Shown in pieces: positions 25,963-36,942 of a DNA stretch of 64,000 nt. How positions within the stretch are numbered: the stretch's first letter is position 1; every line of letters begins with the position of its first letter. Below the pieces are notes generated by a model. That model did no database searches and was not told the DNA's origin. It worked only from the letters and a program-made list of their open reading frames with translations. This DNA comes from Pseudomonadota bacterium (GTDB taxonomy: Bacteria; Pseudomonadota; Alphaproteobacteria; Rhizobiales; Devosiaceae), in the NCBI GenBank assembly GCA_023388175.1, contig JAEWGT010000017.1, positions 62,001-126,000 of the forward strand, read 5' to 3'. A program made the position numbers and the translations under genes.

Positions 25963-27111
25963 ATGATCATCACCGATGTCTCGGTAAAAACCTTCCTGAC
26001 CACCACGCGACGTCACGCCGACAGCGCCGGTCATGCCCATCCAGGCCCCGAGCACAAGGTCAGGCAGTCCCTGCTGGTCATCCGCACCGAAGACGGGCAC
26101 GAAGGCTATAGCTTCGCCGCGCCGGAAATCATCCGCCCGCATGTCATCGACAAATTCGTCAAGAAGGTGCTGATCGGCCAGGACCACCGCGACCGCGAAC
26201 GGCTATGGCAGGATCTGGCTCATTGGCAGCGCGGGTCCGCCGCGCAATTGACCGACCGGACACTGGCCGCGGTGGATGTTGGGCTGTGGGATCTGGCGGG
26301 CCGCACGCTCAACCAGCCCGTCCACAAGCTGATCGGCGCCTATCGTGACAAGGTCCGGGCCTATGGCTCGATCATGTGCGGCGACGAAGTCGAAGGCGGT
26401 CTTGCAACCCCGGAAGACTATGGCCGCTTCGCCGAAAAGCTGGTTGCGCGCGGCTACAAGGGCATCAAGCTCCACACATGGATGCCGCCCGTCTCCTGGG
26501 CGCCTGACGTCAAGATGGACCTCAAGGCCTGCGCCGCAGTGCGCGAGGCCGTCGGCCCCGACATTCACCTGATGATCGACGCATTCCACTGGTATAGCCG
26601 GGTGGACTCGCTCGAACTGGGCCGTGGCCTCGAAAAACTCGGCTTCGACTGGATCGAGGAAAGCATGGATGAACAATCCATGAGCTCCTACAAATGGCTC
26701 TCTGACAATCTCGACATTCCTGTCCTCGGACCCGAAAGCGCCGGCGGCAAGCATTGGCATCGCGCCGAATGGGTCGCCAATGGCGCGGTCGACATCCTGC
26801 GCACCGGCGTCAATGACGTGGGCGGCATCACCCCCGCCCTCAAAACCATGCGCCTCGCCGAAGCCTTCGGCATGGATTGCGAAGTCCATGGCAATGGCTC
26901 GATGAACCTGATGGTCGTGGCCGCCTCCAAAAACTGTCGCTGGTATGAGCGCGGCCTCCTCCACCCCTTCCTCGAATATGACGATGGCTTCGACTATCTG
27001 ACCGATCTGTCCGATCCGATGGATGCCGACGGTTACGTCCACGTTCCCGATCGTCCCGGCATTGGCGAGGCGATCAACTTCGACTTCATCGAGAACAATC
27101 GCGTTGAGTAA
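25963..27111 (+). CDS. Enolase-superfamily (mandelate racemase group) acid-sugar dehydratase or cycloisomerase
   Basis: A 382-aa enzyme that would abstract the proton alpha to a carboxylate. It has an N-terminal capping domain (1-125) and a barrel with metal ligands Asp206 (LMIDAFHW), Glu232 (WIEESMD) and Glu258 (LGPES). The bases are Lys169-x-His171 (GIKLH) on one side and Asp285/His309 (GVNDVGG, EVHGNGS) on the other. The KxH second-strand motif is less common than KxK. Together with kdgD, a glucarate/galactarate dehydratase-like or lactone cycloisomerase role fits (inference). A possible operon with the binding protein is interrupted by a hairpin. Confidence 0.85.
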   Translation: MIITDVSVKTFLTTTRRHADSAGHAHPGPEHKVRQSLLVIRTEDGHEGYSFAAPEIIRPHVIDKFVKKVLIGQDHRDRERLWQDLAHWQRGSAAQLTDRTLAAVDVGLWDLAGRTLNQPVHKLIGAYRDKVRAYGSIMCGDEVEGGLATPEDYGRFAEKLVARGYKGIKLHTWMPPVSWAPDVKMDLKACAAVREAVGPDIHLMIDAFHWYSRVDSLELGRGLEKLGFDWIEESMDEQSMSSYKWLSDNLDIPVLGPESAGGKHWHRAEWVANGAVDILRTGVNDVGGITPALKTMRLAEAFGMDCEVHGNGSMNLMVVAASKNCRWYERGLLHPFLEYDDGFDYLTDLSDPMDADGYVHVPDRPGIGEAINFDFIENNRVE

Positions 27112-27118
27112 CGCCAGA

Positions 27119-27146
27119 CGGCTGCGCCCTATGTCGGGCGCAGCCG
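27119..27146. terminator. Bidirectional hairpin between convergent genes
   Basis: An 11-bp stem CGGCTGCGCCC/GGGCGCAGCCG lies between the enolase-family stop and the esterase stop. It has no long T-run. Confidence 0.6.
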
Positions 27147-27147
27147 C

Positions 27148-28158
27148 TCAAAGGTGTCGGCGCAGGAATGCCAGTGCATCGTCCTGAACGAAGAGCGGAC
27201 AGGTGTGTCCGCCTTCGAATATGCCGGCATCGAGAATACCGCCGCCCGCTCCGGCGATTTTATTCAATTTGCCAATCCCTCGCTTCAGCGTCGCCTTGGG
27301 CATGTGGCGATCCGCGTCACCGGCCCTCAGGAACATTGGCCGGTCGGTGGCAAGCCCTGCCATATCGGGATAATCGGCCCGCATCGCCATGGCGGGATGG
27401 AGGAAATAATTGGCCGAATGTCCACGCAAAAGCGGGTTGGCATGGCTCAGCATGTCCTTGCGGCAGCCAAACCAGGACAATGATATGCAGGCCGCCACCT
27501 GCTGGCTAAGCGCCGACGCCTGCCAGGCCCGATAGCCGCCGAAGGAAAAGCCCATGACGGCAATGCGTCGCGGGTCGATTTCGGGCTGCCGCACCAGCCA
27601 GTCGATCGATTGCAGATCGTCTGCGGCCACAATTCCGGCCAGCGACCAGCCCAGCTGTAGCGCATGATATGCAACGGCCTGCTGCTGGTCATAGCCGCCA
27701 TAATAGCGCGAGCCCCAGCCCAGGGCGTCAATGCACAAGACCGCATAGCCGCCGGCGGCCAGCACATTACCCAGAAACCTTCCCTCATAGAATGGCGCAA
27801 TCTCGACCCCATCATCGATCAGCTTGCGCCAGCCCGCCTCGAAAGCACCGCCATGGTCATGAAGCAGCACCACCGCCGGCAACGGGCCCGGTATGTGATC
27901 GGGCAATAGCAGCGCCGCCTCCCCCATGTCGCCCGACCCATAGCGGAAGCGCATCCGCCTCAGTTCCAGCCCTTTCGAGGTCGAAACATCGACGTCCTCG
28001 ACGCGCACCGGCACATCGTGTTGCGGCAGCGATGCCAGCCATGCTTCGCGCAATGCTTGCTGCCAGCCGGCAAAAGGCGCATGAAACGCCAGATCGAACT
28101 CCAGCGCGTCGCGGCGGCGCGCCAGAAACGGCAGCAGATCCTCAGGATGCCCGGTCAT
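27148..28158 (-). CDS. Alpha/beta-hydrolase esterase (dienelactone hydrolase/acetyl xylan esterase-like)
   Basis: A 336-aa cytosolic hydrolase. The nucleophile elbow is MGFSFGGYRAW, the acid residue lies in LRAGDADRHMP, and the His is in FEGGHTCP. HDHGGAF supplies the oxyanion region. The ATG at 28158 lies inside the last codons of the ATPase gene (16-bp overlap), so it is the distal gene of the ABC operon. This is a third esterase in the island, of a different fold from the SGNH pair, which strengthens the idea that the imported substrate carries several ester groups (inference). Confidence 0.85.
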   Translation of the reverse strand: MTGHPEDLLPFLARRRDALEFDLAFHAPFAGWQQALREAWLASLPQHDVPVRVEDVDVSTSKGLELRRMRFRYGSGDMGEAALLLPDHIPGPLPAVVLLHDHGGAFEAGWRKLIDDGVEIAPFYEGRFLGNVLAAGGYAVLCIDALGWGSRYYGGYDQQQAVAYHALQLGWSLAGIVAADDLQSIDWLVRQPEIDPRRIAVMGFSFGGYRAWQASALSQQVAACISLSWFGCRKDMLSHANPLLRGHSANYFLHPAMAMRADYPDMAGLATDRPMFLRAGDADRHMPKATLKRGIGKLNKIAGAGGGILDAGIFEGGHTCPLFVQDDALAFLRRHL

Positions 28159-28900
28159 AGGCAATCGAGGCGGCAATGAGTTCACGCGCGTAAGGGTGGC
28201 TGGCCGAATTATCCTCCAGCGCCGTGCGGTCGAGAATTTCAACGATATCGCCGGCCCGCATCACCGCGAAGCGGTCACACATGTAGTCGACCACCGCCAG
28301 ATCATGGCTGACCAGAATATAGGTGAAACCGCGCTTGGCCCTGAGGTCGGACAACAGATTGAGAATTTCCGCCTGCACCGACACATCGAGCGCCGAGGTC
28401 GGCTCATCCAGCAGCAGCACGTCCGGTTCAAGAATCAGCGCCCGGGCGATGGCGACGCGCTGGCGCTGTCCGCCCGAAAGCTGGTGTGGAAAGCGGTCCA
28501 GGAACGAAATGGGCAGGCCGACATCCCTGAGCGCCTGCTCCATGCGCTCCTGCCGCCGGTCCATGCCATGGATTCTCAGCGGTTCATGCAAAACGCTGCG
28601 CACCGAATGACGTGGATGCAACGACCCATACGGGTCCTGGAATACCATCTGCACCGTGCGGCACCGCTCGATCACCCCCATCTCGCGCACCGAGGCATCA
28701 CCGATCCGGATGGTGCCGCGCCAATGCTCCAGCAGCAGCGAGATGCAGCGCAAGACGGTCGATTTGCCCGATCCGCTTTCACCCACAAGGCCGAAACACT
28801 CGCCCTGGGCGACCGAGAAGGACACATCAGGCAGGATATTGGCGACATTGGCCCCAAAGCCGAGCGCGATACCGAGATTGCTGACTTCGACCGATTTCAT
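28142..28900 (-). CDS. ABC transporter ATPase, OppF/DppF type
   Basis: A 252-aa nucleotide-binding subunit with Walker A GESGSGKST, signature LSGGQRQRVAIARAL, Walker B LLLDEPTSALDVS and switch His SHDL. It lacks the long C-terminal OppF extension. It is translated from the ATG at 28900, which overlaps the preceding gene's stop (ATGA). It pairs with the OppD-like ATPase to power import by the two permeases upstream. Confidence 0.95.
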   Translation of the reverse strand: MKSVEVSNLGIALGFGANVANILPDVSFSVAQGECFGLVGESGSGKSTVLRCISLLLEHWRGTIRIGDASVREMGVIERCRTVQMVFQDPYGSLHPRHSVRSVLHEPLRIHGMDRRQERMEQALRDVGLPISFLDRFPHQLSGGQRQRVAIARALILEPDVLLLDEPTSALDVSVQAEILNLLSDLRAKRGFTYILVSHDLAVVDYMCDRFAVMRAGDIVEILDRTALEDNSASHPYARELIAASIAYDRAS

Positions 28901-29757
28901 GCGTAGCTCTCCAGCGGATGTTCCCATTCCGGTCTGCGGTCGAGCACGCTGAGCGGCGCGCGGCTGCCGCCGATGCGCGGCTGCGCCGCCAGCAGGCCCC
29001 TGGTATAGGGATGCTGGGCACTTTCCAACTCGGACGCCTTGAGGCTTTCCACCACCTGCCCTGCATACATGATCAGCACCCGGTCGCAGAAATTGCGCAC
29101 CAGATTGAGATCGTGGCTGATCATGATCAGCCCGATGCCGCGCTCGCTGACCAGCTTGTCGAGAATATTGAGAACCTGCAGGCGCACGGTGACGTCGAGC
29201 GCCGAGGTCGGCTCATCCGCAATGACCACATCGGGATCGGTCAGCAGCATCATGGCGATCATGATGCGCTGCCCCATGCCGCCCGACACTTCATGCGGAT
29301 AAAGCTCATAGACCCGGCTGGGATCGCGGATCTGCACCGCTTCCAGCATCGCCATGGCCTTGGCCTTCGCTTCCGCTTTCGAACATTTGAAATGGATCAG
29401 ATAGGCTTCCGCCACCTGGTCGCCGACGCGGCGAATGGGGTTGAGCGAGAATTTGGGGTCTTGCAGGATCATCGACATACGCCGCCCGCGCACCGCCAGC
29501 ATCTGCTTCTCGCTGAGATCGAGCAGCGGCATGCCCTCGAAATCCAGCCGCTCGGCAGTGGTTCGCGCCGTCGGCAGCAGCCGCAGCAGCGCCCGCCCTA
29601 CGGTCGATTTGCCCGACCCGCTCTCGCCCACAATGCCGAGCTTTTCCCGCCCAAGCGTGAACGAGATATTGCGCACCGCGTCAACATATCCGCCCTCGCT
29701 GCGATAGCTGACCGAGAGCTTTCTGACGTCGAGGATCGTTCCAATCTCCTCTGCCAT
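28897..29757 (-). CDS. ABC transporter ATPase, OppD/DppD type
   Basis: A 286-aa nucleotide-binding subunit. Motifs are Walker A GESGSGKSTVGRALL, signature VSGGMGQRIMIAM, Walker B VVIADEPTSALDV and SHDLNLV, then the C-terminal oligopeptide-transporter extension (QHPYTRGLLAAQPRIGG). The signature reads SGGMGQR, as in OppD proteins. The ATG at 29757 lies two bases after the upstream permease stop; the longer reading to 30027 is out-of-frame permease sequence. Confidence 0.95.
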   Translation of the reverse strand: MAEEIGTILDVRKLSVSYRSEGGYVDAVRNISFTLGREKLGIVGESGSGKSTVGRALLRLLPTARTTAERLDFEGMPLLDLSEKQMLAVRGRRMSMILQDPKFSLNPIRRVGDQVAEAYLIHFKCSKAEAKAKAMAMLEAVQIRDPSRVYELYPHEVSGGMGQRIMIAMMLLTDPDVVIADEPTSALDVTVRLQVLNILDKLVSERGIGLIMISHDLNLVRNFCDRVLIMYAGQVVESLKASELESAQHPYTRGLLAAQPRIGGSRAPLSVLDRRPEWEHPLESYA

Positions 29758-29759
29758 CT

Positions 29760-30656
29760 CTATCTCCTGTTCATCTGCTTGGGGTCGAGCGCATCGCGCA
29801 ACCCGTCGCCAAGCAGGTTGAAGGCGAGGCTGACCAGGAGGATCGACATGCCGGGAAAGGCAACCAGCCACCAGCTGTCCAGCATGTAGCGGCGACCCGT
29901 GGCGATCATCGCACCCCATTCCGGCATGGGCGGTTGGGCGCCCAGCCCCAGAAAGCCGAGGCCTGCAGCCGTCAGGATCACCGTCGCCATATTGAGCGTC
30001 AGCCGGATTGTCACTGACGGCAGGCACATTGGCACGATTGAGTGAACGATGATCCTCAGTCTGGACGCGCCTTGCAGTCGCGCTGCCGCGATATAGTCCG
30101 ACGAGCGGAAGGTCAGCGTTTCCGCCCGCGCCAGCCGCGCGATCGGCGGCCAGGATGTCAGCGAAATGGCGATGATCGCATTGTTGAGGCTCGGCCCCAG
30201 GGCCGCGACGAAAGCCAGCGCCAGGATCAGGCCGGGAAAGGACAGGAAAATGTCGGTTATCCGCATCAGGATCGTATCGAAAATGCCGCCGAGGTAACCC
30301 GCCACTGTGCCCACGGCCAACCCGATGGGCCCGACCGTAATGGTCACCAGCCCGATGATGGAAAGCGTGATCCGCGTTCCGTAAAGCAGGCGCGAATAGA
30401 TATCGCGGCCCAGCTCATCAGTACCGAAGAAATGGCCATTGCCGGGCGGCTGCAGCACATTGTTGAGATTCTGCGCATAGGGATCGTGCGTCGCCAGCAG
30501 CGGCGCGAAAATCGCCAGCAAAACCAGCAGGCCGATGACCGCAAGACCGAAGGCCGAGGTGGGGCTGCGCAGCAGGAAGCGAAACACGTTGAGCAGCGGA
30601 CTGATGAACGGCAATGGCCGTGCCGCTGGTTTGATGGGCGTGGCTGTTTCGGTCAT
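29760..30656 (-). CDS. ABC transporter permease, DppC type
   Basis: A 298-aa inner-membrane permease with six predicted TM helices: an OppC N-terminal segment (AVIGLLVLLAIFAPLLA) and a BPD_transp_1 domain. The EAA-like loop is AARLQGASRLRIIVHSIVPMCLP. It follows DppB with an ATGA overlap (30653-30656). FLGLGAQPPMPEWGAMI is the usual DppC signature. Confidence 0.95.
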   Translation of the reverse strand: MTETATPIKPAARPLPFISPLLNVFRFLLRSPTSAFGLAVIGLLVLLAIFAPLLATHDPYAQNLNNVLQPPGNGHFFGTDELGRDIYSRLLYGTRITLSIIGLVTITVGPIGLAVGTVAGYLGGIFDTILMRITDIFLSFPGLILALAFVAALGPSLNNAIIAISLTSWPPIARLARAETLTFRSSDYIAAARLQGASRLRIIVHSIVPMCLPSVTIRLTLNMATVILTAAGLGFLGLGAQPPMPEWGAMIATGRRYMLDSWWLVAFPGMSILLVSLAFNLLGDGLRDALDPKQMNRR

Positions 30657-31732
30657 CGGGTTCTCGGATCAAAGACGCGGTAAAGCACATCGGACAGCAC
30701 GTTGAGGCCGATGAAGATGATCCCGACGATAAGCACGCAGGTCATCACGGCATTCATGTCGCCGATGAGCAGATTGTTGGTGAGATACTGGCCGAAGCCG
30801 GGCCAGGCGAAGACGGTTTCGATCAGCACCGCCCCTTCCAGCAGCCCGCCATAGGACAGCGCGACGATGGTCACCAGCTGCACCCGAATATTGACGAAGG
30901 CATGCTTCCAGATCGTGTCATGCTGCGACAGGCCTTTGACGCGGGCCGTGGTGACATATTCCTGATTGAGCTGGTCCAGCATGAAGCTGCGCGTCATGCG
31001 GGTGATATAGGCCGAGGAGGAATAGCCGAGCAGGCTCGCGGGCAGGATCAGATGGTTGATCGCCGAGTGGAACACGTCCCACTCGCCCGCCAGCACGCTG
31101 TCGATCAGCAGGAACCCGGTCGGTCCCCGCACCAGCCCGATATAAAAGCCGCTCATCCGGCCCGAGCCTCCGACCCAGCCCAGGGCCGCGTAGAAGATGA
31201 TGAGGCCGATCATGCCAGTCCAGAAAATCGGCATGGAGTGGCCGAGCAGGCTGAATACCCTGACGACATGATCCTGCCACTTATCCTTGTTGACCGCCGC
31301 GATCACGCCCAGCGGAATGCCCAGCGCCGCCCCGATGATAATGGCGAATGTCGCCAGCTCGATTGTGGCGGGCATGACATGGAGAATATCGTTGATCACC
31401 GGCTGGCCGGTGCGGATGGCAACACCGAAATTGCCGGTCAGCACATCGCCCAGATAGCGGAAGAACTGCTCCCAGATCGGCCGGTCGAGACCAAGGCGCT
31501 CATAGACCATCCGATAGGTGTCCTGCGTCGCATCCTCGCCCACGATGGCGCGAACCGGATCGGCGGGCATCATCCGCCCGATGACGAAGGTCAGCACCAA
31601 TAGGCCGAACAGCGTCACCAGGATCGACACCACCTGCCCGCCAAGGGAACGCATTCTGTGGCCGGGCAGGCGCAGCAGCGGACCGAGCCTTCCGGCCTGC
31701 GCACCGCCGCCTCCTCCAGTTGAAGACGTCAT
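30653..31732 (-). CDS. ABC transporter permease, DppB type
   Basis: A 359-aa inner-membrane permease and the first gene of the dppBCDF-like operon that ends with the esterase. Helices include VVSILVTLFGLLVLTFVIGRMMPADP, and the EAA-like loop is TTARVKGLSQHDTIWKHAFVN. The ATG at 31732 follows GAGGGAGTCC. The N-terminal Gly-rich tail (about 30 residues) is a small oddity. Operator site 3 lies 140 bp upstream. Confidence 0.93.
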   Translation of the reverse strand: MTSSTGGGGGAQAGRLGPLLRLPGHRMRSLGGQVVSILVTLFGLLVLTFVIGRMMPADPVRAIVGEDATQDTYRMVYERLGLDRPIWEQFFRYLGDVLTGNFGVAIRTGQPVINDILHVMPATIELATFAIIIGAALGIPLGVIAAVNKDKWQDHVVRVFSLLGHSMPIFWTGMIGLIIFYAALGWVGGSGRMSGFYIGLVRGPTGFLLIDSVLAGEWDVFHSAINHLILPASLLGYSSSAYITRMTRSFMLDQLNQEYVTTARVKGLSQHDTIWKHAFVNIRVQLVTIVALSYGGLLEGAVLIETVFAWPGFGQYLTNNLLIGDMNAVMTCVLIVGIIFIGLNVLSDVLYRVFDPRTR

Positions 31733-32090
31733 GGACTCCCTCCTCCACATGCGGCGCGCCCCAAGAGTAGAGCGAACCGATTGCCGGCGAATTCCGGCGA
31801 GAGGCCGGACACTTTTGCGCCTCAGCCTTGCAAGGCCCTCCTTGTCGCGCTGGAAGCAACATGTGTCAATAGTTGTCATACAGATTTGACGCGCGGCAGC
31901 ATTTTTGCGGTTGGAGGAGGCAAGGACACCCCTCTTTCGTGGCATTTAACCAGCTCCACCGCCTCATTTTGGGTCGGACGCAGAGATGCGGCAGGGTGCC
32001 GCCACACCGCCTCCGCTTGACACTTTCGCCCCGACAAGGCTTTCTCTGCCTTGAAATTCTATCTGGACATCAGACCAAACAGGCAGAGCA
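31733..32090. other. 358-bp divergent intergenic region
   Basis: This region separates the ABC operon (minus) from the GntR gene (plus). It contains operator site 3 (31873-31885). No ORF or terminator is apparent. Confidence 0.4.
31873..31885. promoter_or_regulatory. Operator site 3 of the regulon
   Basis: TTGTCATACAGAT (minus strand ATCTGTATGACAA) shares 12 of 13 bases with site 1. It is placed where it could control both the ABC operon and the GntR gene. Confidence 0.55.
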
Positions 32091-33805
<1,715 letters not shown>

Positions 33806-33854
33806 ACCCCCGGCCCAAAACCGCATACGGCCAAAAGCCCCTTTACAGCCTCTC

Positions 33855-33877
33855 ACCACCCGGCCTGTCCGGGTGGT
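33855..33877 (+). terminator. Hairpin after kdgD
   Basis: The perfect 9-bp stem ACCACCCGG/CCGGGTGGT with a 5-nt loop begins 50 bp after the kdgD stop. There is no T-run. Confidence 0.45.
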
Positions 33878-33956
33878 TCATGCCGTTGCGCGCATACAGC
33901 CGACGCGCGCGAGAGGCGCGGTCGCAGTGATCGGCGAAATTGGGAAATCCATCCAG

Positions 33957-33984
33957 AAACAACAAAGGCGACCCATAGGCCGCC
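33957..33984 (-). terminator. Probable terminator of tRNA-Lys
   Basis: On the minus strand, AGGCGGCC/GGTCGCCT (one G-T pair, TATG loop) is followed by TTGTTGTTT, downstream of the tRNA. A second inner hairpin (CCTTAT/ATAAGG) at 33993-34007 precedes it. Confidence 0.6.
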
Positions 33985-34016
33985 TATCGTAAGTCCTTAT
34001 CAGATAAGGAGGACTT

Positions 34017-34092
<76 letters not shown>

Positions 34093-34095
34093 GAG

Positions 34096-34113
34096 GGCGG
34101 TTCGTGAACCGCC
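34096..34113. repeat. Perfect hairpin next to the tRNA-Lys 5' end
   Basis: The 8-bp inverted repeat GGCGGTTC/GAACCGCC with a 2-nt centre is placed in the tRNA promoter or 5' leader. Confidence 0.45.
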
Positions 34114-34195
34114 GTCACCAAAGTGGGGCCTCTCTAGCAAAGCGATTCCGACCTGTCCAGCGCCCAATGTCACTTTGTTTGTATAAACTGCAATG

Positions 34196-34218
34196 CGCCC
34201 GGCTGATGAGACCGGGCG
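34196..34218 (-). terminator. Hairpin after the 65-aa gene
   Basis: The 7-bp stem CGCCCGG/CCGGGCG with a 9-nt loop lies 9 bp past the stop of the small gene on the minus strand. The T-run is weak. Confidence 0.45.
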
Positions 34219-34226
34219 ACATTCGC

Positions 34227-34424
34227 TCATTGCCGCAGATGGCGATAATCGTTGATTTCGACCACGTTGCTGGCAACAGGGTTTGGCTCTGGGCGGAAGT
34301 CGTCCATGAGCCCGATCGTACGTTCGATTATATGGCGCAATTGCCGTGAACGCTGGTCCGCCCCCTGCAGGATGGTGGCGGCGCGTTGCAGGTGATCACG
34401 CGCAAGCACATAAGTGGGAGGCAC
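34227..34424 (-). CDS. Small hypothetical protein (65 aa)
   Basis: I do not recognise a family. The gene begins at GTG with AAGGAG 8 bases upstream, which makes it credible despite its size. The protein is soluble, rich in Arg/Gln and largely helical (LQRAATILQGADQRSRQLRHIIERTIGLMDDF), with a C-terminal tail VVEINDYRHLRQ. There are no Cys, signal peptide or TM segment. It is upstream of tRNA-Lys on the same strand, with a hairpin between them. Confidence 0.55.
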   Translation of the reverse strand: MPPTYVLARDHLQRAATILQGADQRSRQLRHIIERTIGLMDDFRPEPNPVASNVVEINDYRHLRQ

Positions 34425-34768
34425 TGGAAAGTCTCCTTGAGTATAGCGGGTTCAGATAAACGCCTGGGAGGTCTGGCGCGGTTCCAAACTGCACCTGCTT
34501 AGTTCCCCGGACCTTGCCGGAATGGGTGGCATTTTATGGAAAAAGCCGTTTTCAGGTCTGCTATGCAGAAACGCCCGGCGCGACAGGCCTTTGCCCGATG
34601 CGAAAATTTTTCCGCCTGTGTACAAATCCGGGGACGAGAGACCCGGGCGGTTTTGGCTGCCTCGAAAAGCGGCAGAAAAGTGCCGAATCGCGTGGTGTCG
34701 CGCGGCGCTGGCATCTGCGATGGCACCGGCTAGAATGAGGCTTGGATTCGCCATCGAGATTGCCGTCA
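34425..34768. other. 344-bp intergenic region without a convincing gene
   Basis: This is the divergent promoter space between the 65-aa gene and the aminotransferase. Several short overlapping ORFs on both strands lack ribosome sites and plausible composition. Confidence 0.4.
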
Positions 34769-35872
34769 GTGCCCGTACCACCCTTTACCGCCCTAGCAGA
34801 CCGCCTGCCCGCTACAGTGCCCTTCGTCGGGCCAGAATCCTTGGAGCGCCGGTCGGGCGTTGCGCTTCGCGCGCGGATCGGGGCCAATGAATCCGGCTTC
34901 GGGCCCAGCCCGAAAGTCATCGCCAGCATTGCTGAAGCCGCGCCGGGCATCTGGCGCTATTCCGACCCGGAAAACCACGACCTGAAAGCCGCCCTCGCGG
35001 CCCATCTGGGCGTCGCCCTCAACGAGGTGACGGTCGGCGAAGGCATTGACGGGCTTCTCGGCCTTGCCGTGCGCCTCTTCATCGGACCGGGCGATATTGT
35101 GGTCACCTCGTTCGGCGCCTATCCGACCTTCAATTATCACGTAGCCGGCTTTGGTGGCGATCTGCGCACCGTGCCCTATTCCGGCGTCCATGAAGACCTT
35201 GATGCCCTCGCAACCCATGCGCGCCAAACCAATGCGCGCATGGTCTATCTGGCCAATCCTGACAATCCCATGGGCTCCCACTGGCCCGCCGAATCCATCA
35301 CCGCCTTCCTCGACGCCGTGCCGGAAACCTGCCTTGTCATTCTGGACGAGGCCTATGGCGAAACGGCGCCGGACGGAACCCTGCCGGCCATCGAGACGTC
35401 TCGGCCCAATCTCCTGCGCTTCCGCACATTCTCCAAGGCCTATGGCATGGCCGGCATGCGGGTCGGCTACGCTTTCGGCAATGCGCGGCTTGTTCAGGCT
35501 TTCGACAAGGTGCGCAATCATTTCGGCGTCAATTTTCTGGGGCTGCACGCTGCCATGGCCGCTCTGAGCGACACCGGCTATCTGCAATCGGCCATTGCAG
35601 CCATCGACAGAAGCAAGGCCCGCATAGCCACCATTGCCCGCGCCATTGGCCTGCAGCCGCTGCCCTCAGCGACAAACTTCGTGACCGTCAATTGTGGCCG
35701 CGATGGCGATTACGCCAGTCTTGTCCTGTCTGAATTGGCCCAGCGCGGGGTCTTCATCCGCAAGCCGATGACGCCGGGCCTCGACCACCATATCCGTATC
35801 AGCGCCGCACCTGATGCAGAAATGGACATTCTGGCCGATACACTGCCCAAGGCGCTTCAGGGTGCCGGATAG
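34769..35872 (+). CDS. PLP-dependent aminotransferase, class I/II (HisC-like)
   Basis: A fold-type I aminotransferase of about 367 aa. ANPDNPMGSHW is the Asn/Pro substrate loop, VILDEAYGE holds the PLP-binding Asp and Tyr, and RTFSKAYGMAGMRVGYA carries the Schiff-base Lys. RIGANESGFGPSPKV is HisC-like, but a his operon is absent, so substrate specificity (histidinol-phosphate or an aromatic/other amino acid) is open. The start is uncertain: GTG 34769 or TTG 34742, neither with a strong SD. It overlaps the convergent EEP gene by 16 bp. Confidence 0.88.
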   Translation: MPVPPFTALADRLPATVPFVGPESLERRSGVALRARIGANESGFGPSPKVIASIAEAAPGIWRYSDPENHDLKAALAAHLGVALNEVTVGEGIDGLLGLAVRLFIGPGDIVVTSFGAYPTFNYHVAGFGGDLRTVPYSGVHEDLDALATHARQTNARMVYLANPDNPMGSHWPAESITAFLDAVPETCLVILDEAYGETAPDGTLPAIETSRPNLLRFRTFSKAYGMAGMRVGYAFGNARLVQAFDKVRNHFGVNFLGLHAAMAALSDTGYLQSAIAAIDRSKARIATIARAIGLQPLPSATNFVTVNCGRDGDYASLVLSELAQRGVFIRKPMTPGLDHHIRISAAPDAEMDILADTLPKALQGAG

Positions 35873-36801
35873 ATTGCCACGTCCGCCCAGAGCGGGCGGT
35901 GATTGGACCCCAGAGCATCGCCCGCTTCCAGGGTCAACAGCCGCGCATTGCCGCGCGTGAACATATTGTCGATGGGCACGCCGAGCGGCCCCAGCCGCAC
36001 CGGCCATGTCGCGGGAACGAAGGGGCCGGGAATCAGAGCCTGCTGCTCCCCCAGGATGACCAGCGGTTCGGTCCAGGGCGCAGCGTTGAAATCGCCCGCC
36101 AGCACCAGCGGTCCTTCGATAGCACCGAGCACCCTGTTGATGGCGCTCAACTCAATCCAGGACGCCTGATCGAAATAGGGTTTTGACAGATGAACACCCG
36201 CAACGGTGATCTCCTGCCCCTCGACACTGATCCTGCCGGTCACCACCCGCTCATTATGGTAGGGCGCCACCTTGACGATCTGCCCGTCGGCAATAGGAAA
36301 GCGCGAATGCAGCGAAATATCGCAGCTCCCGGTATCGTCGCATCCCACACGGTACGGAAAGACCGCCTGCAGCCTGTCGAGATAGGGCTCGATGCCGGGC
36401 GTTTCCATCACCAGCAGAACATCGGGGGGATCCGCCACGACAGCATCCACCAGCTCAGCGGCAAGACGATTGCCACTGAGCACATTGAAGCTGAGAAAGC
36501 GGAACTCGGCCAGGGGCGCGTCTGCAATCGGTATACGCCGCTCGTAGAAGCCCCACACCAACATCGCACCCTGCACGGCACTGGCCAGCACCACCAGCAG
36601 CACGATCAGGCCACGCCAGCGGGCGCCGAACAGCATGGCCAGCACGGCCAGCCCCAGTCCGGCGATAACCAGATGAAAGCGCAGGCTCTGTAGCAGAAGC
36701 TCGCCGGGCAGTCCGGGAGAGACTGTGACGACAGCCAGTACGACAATAAGGATTGCCGATACCGCTAACAGCCCGCCGCGAAACTCCGCCTTGCTCAGCA
36801 T
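35857..36801 (-). CDS. Membrane-anchored endonuclease/exonuclease/phosphatase (EEP) family protein
   Basis: A 314-aa protein with three N-terminal TM helices (about residues 10-85) and a soluble EEP domain: FRFLSFNVLSGN, then PDVLLVMETPG, VAGVHLSKPYF, LAGDFNAAPW and GSNHRPLWADV with the catalytic His. These are the Mg-dependent phosphodiesterase motifs of the DNase I fold. The active site would face the periplasm, so it may act on extracellular nucleic acid or phospholipid (inference). The ATG at 36801 follows AGGGGG. Confidence 0.88.
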   Translation of the reverse strand: MLSKAEFRGGLLAVSAILIVVLAVVTVSPGLPGELLLQSLRFHLVIAGLGLAVLAMLFGARWRGLIVLLVVLASAVQGAMLVWGFYERRIPIADAPLAEFRFLSFNVLSGNRLAAELVDAVVADPPDVLLVMETPGIEPYLDRLQAVFPYRVGCDDTGSCDISLHSRFPIADGQIVKVAPYHNERVVTGRISVEGQEITVAGVHLSKPYFDQASWIELSAINRVLGAIEGPLVLAGDFNAAPWTEPLVILGEQQALIPGPFVPATWPVRLGPLGVPIDNMFTRGNARLLTLEAGDALGSNHRPLWADVAIYPAP

Positions 36802-36942
36802 ATTGCCCCCTGAAATCAACGCGGCAGGCTAGAGCAGCTTCCGCATCGGGATGCAAGCTATGGGAGAGTTCACAAGTTTGGCAGCCCTTCGATTGACGGG
36901 CTGCCATCTGCTTGGATCATGGAGGGGCGGCGGCGAAAGCCC

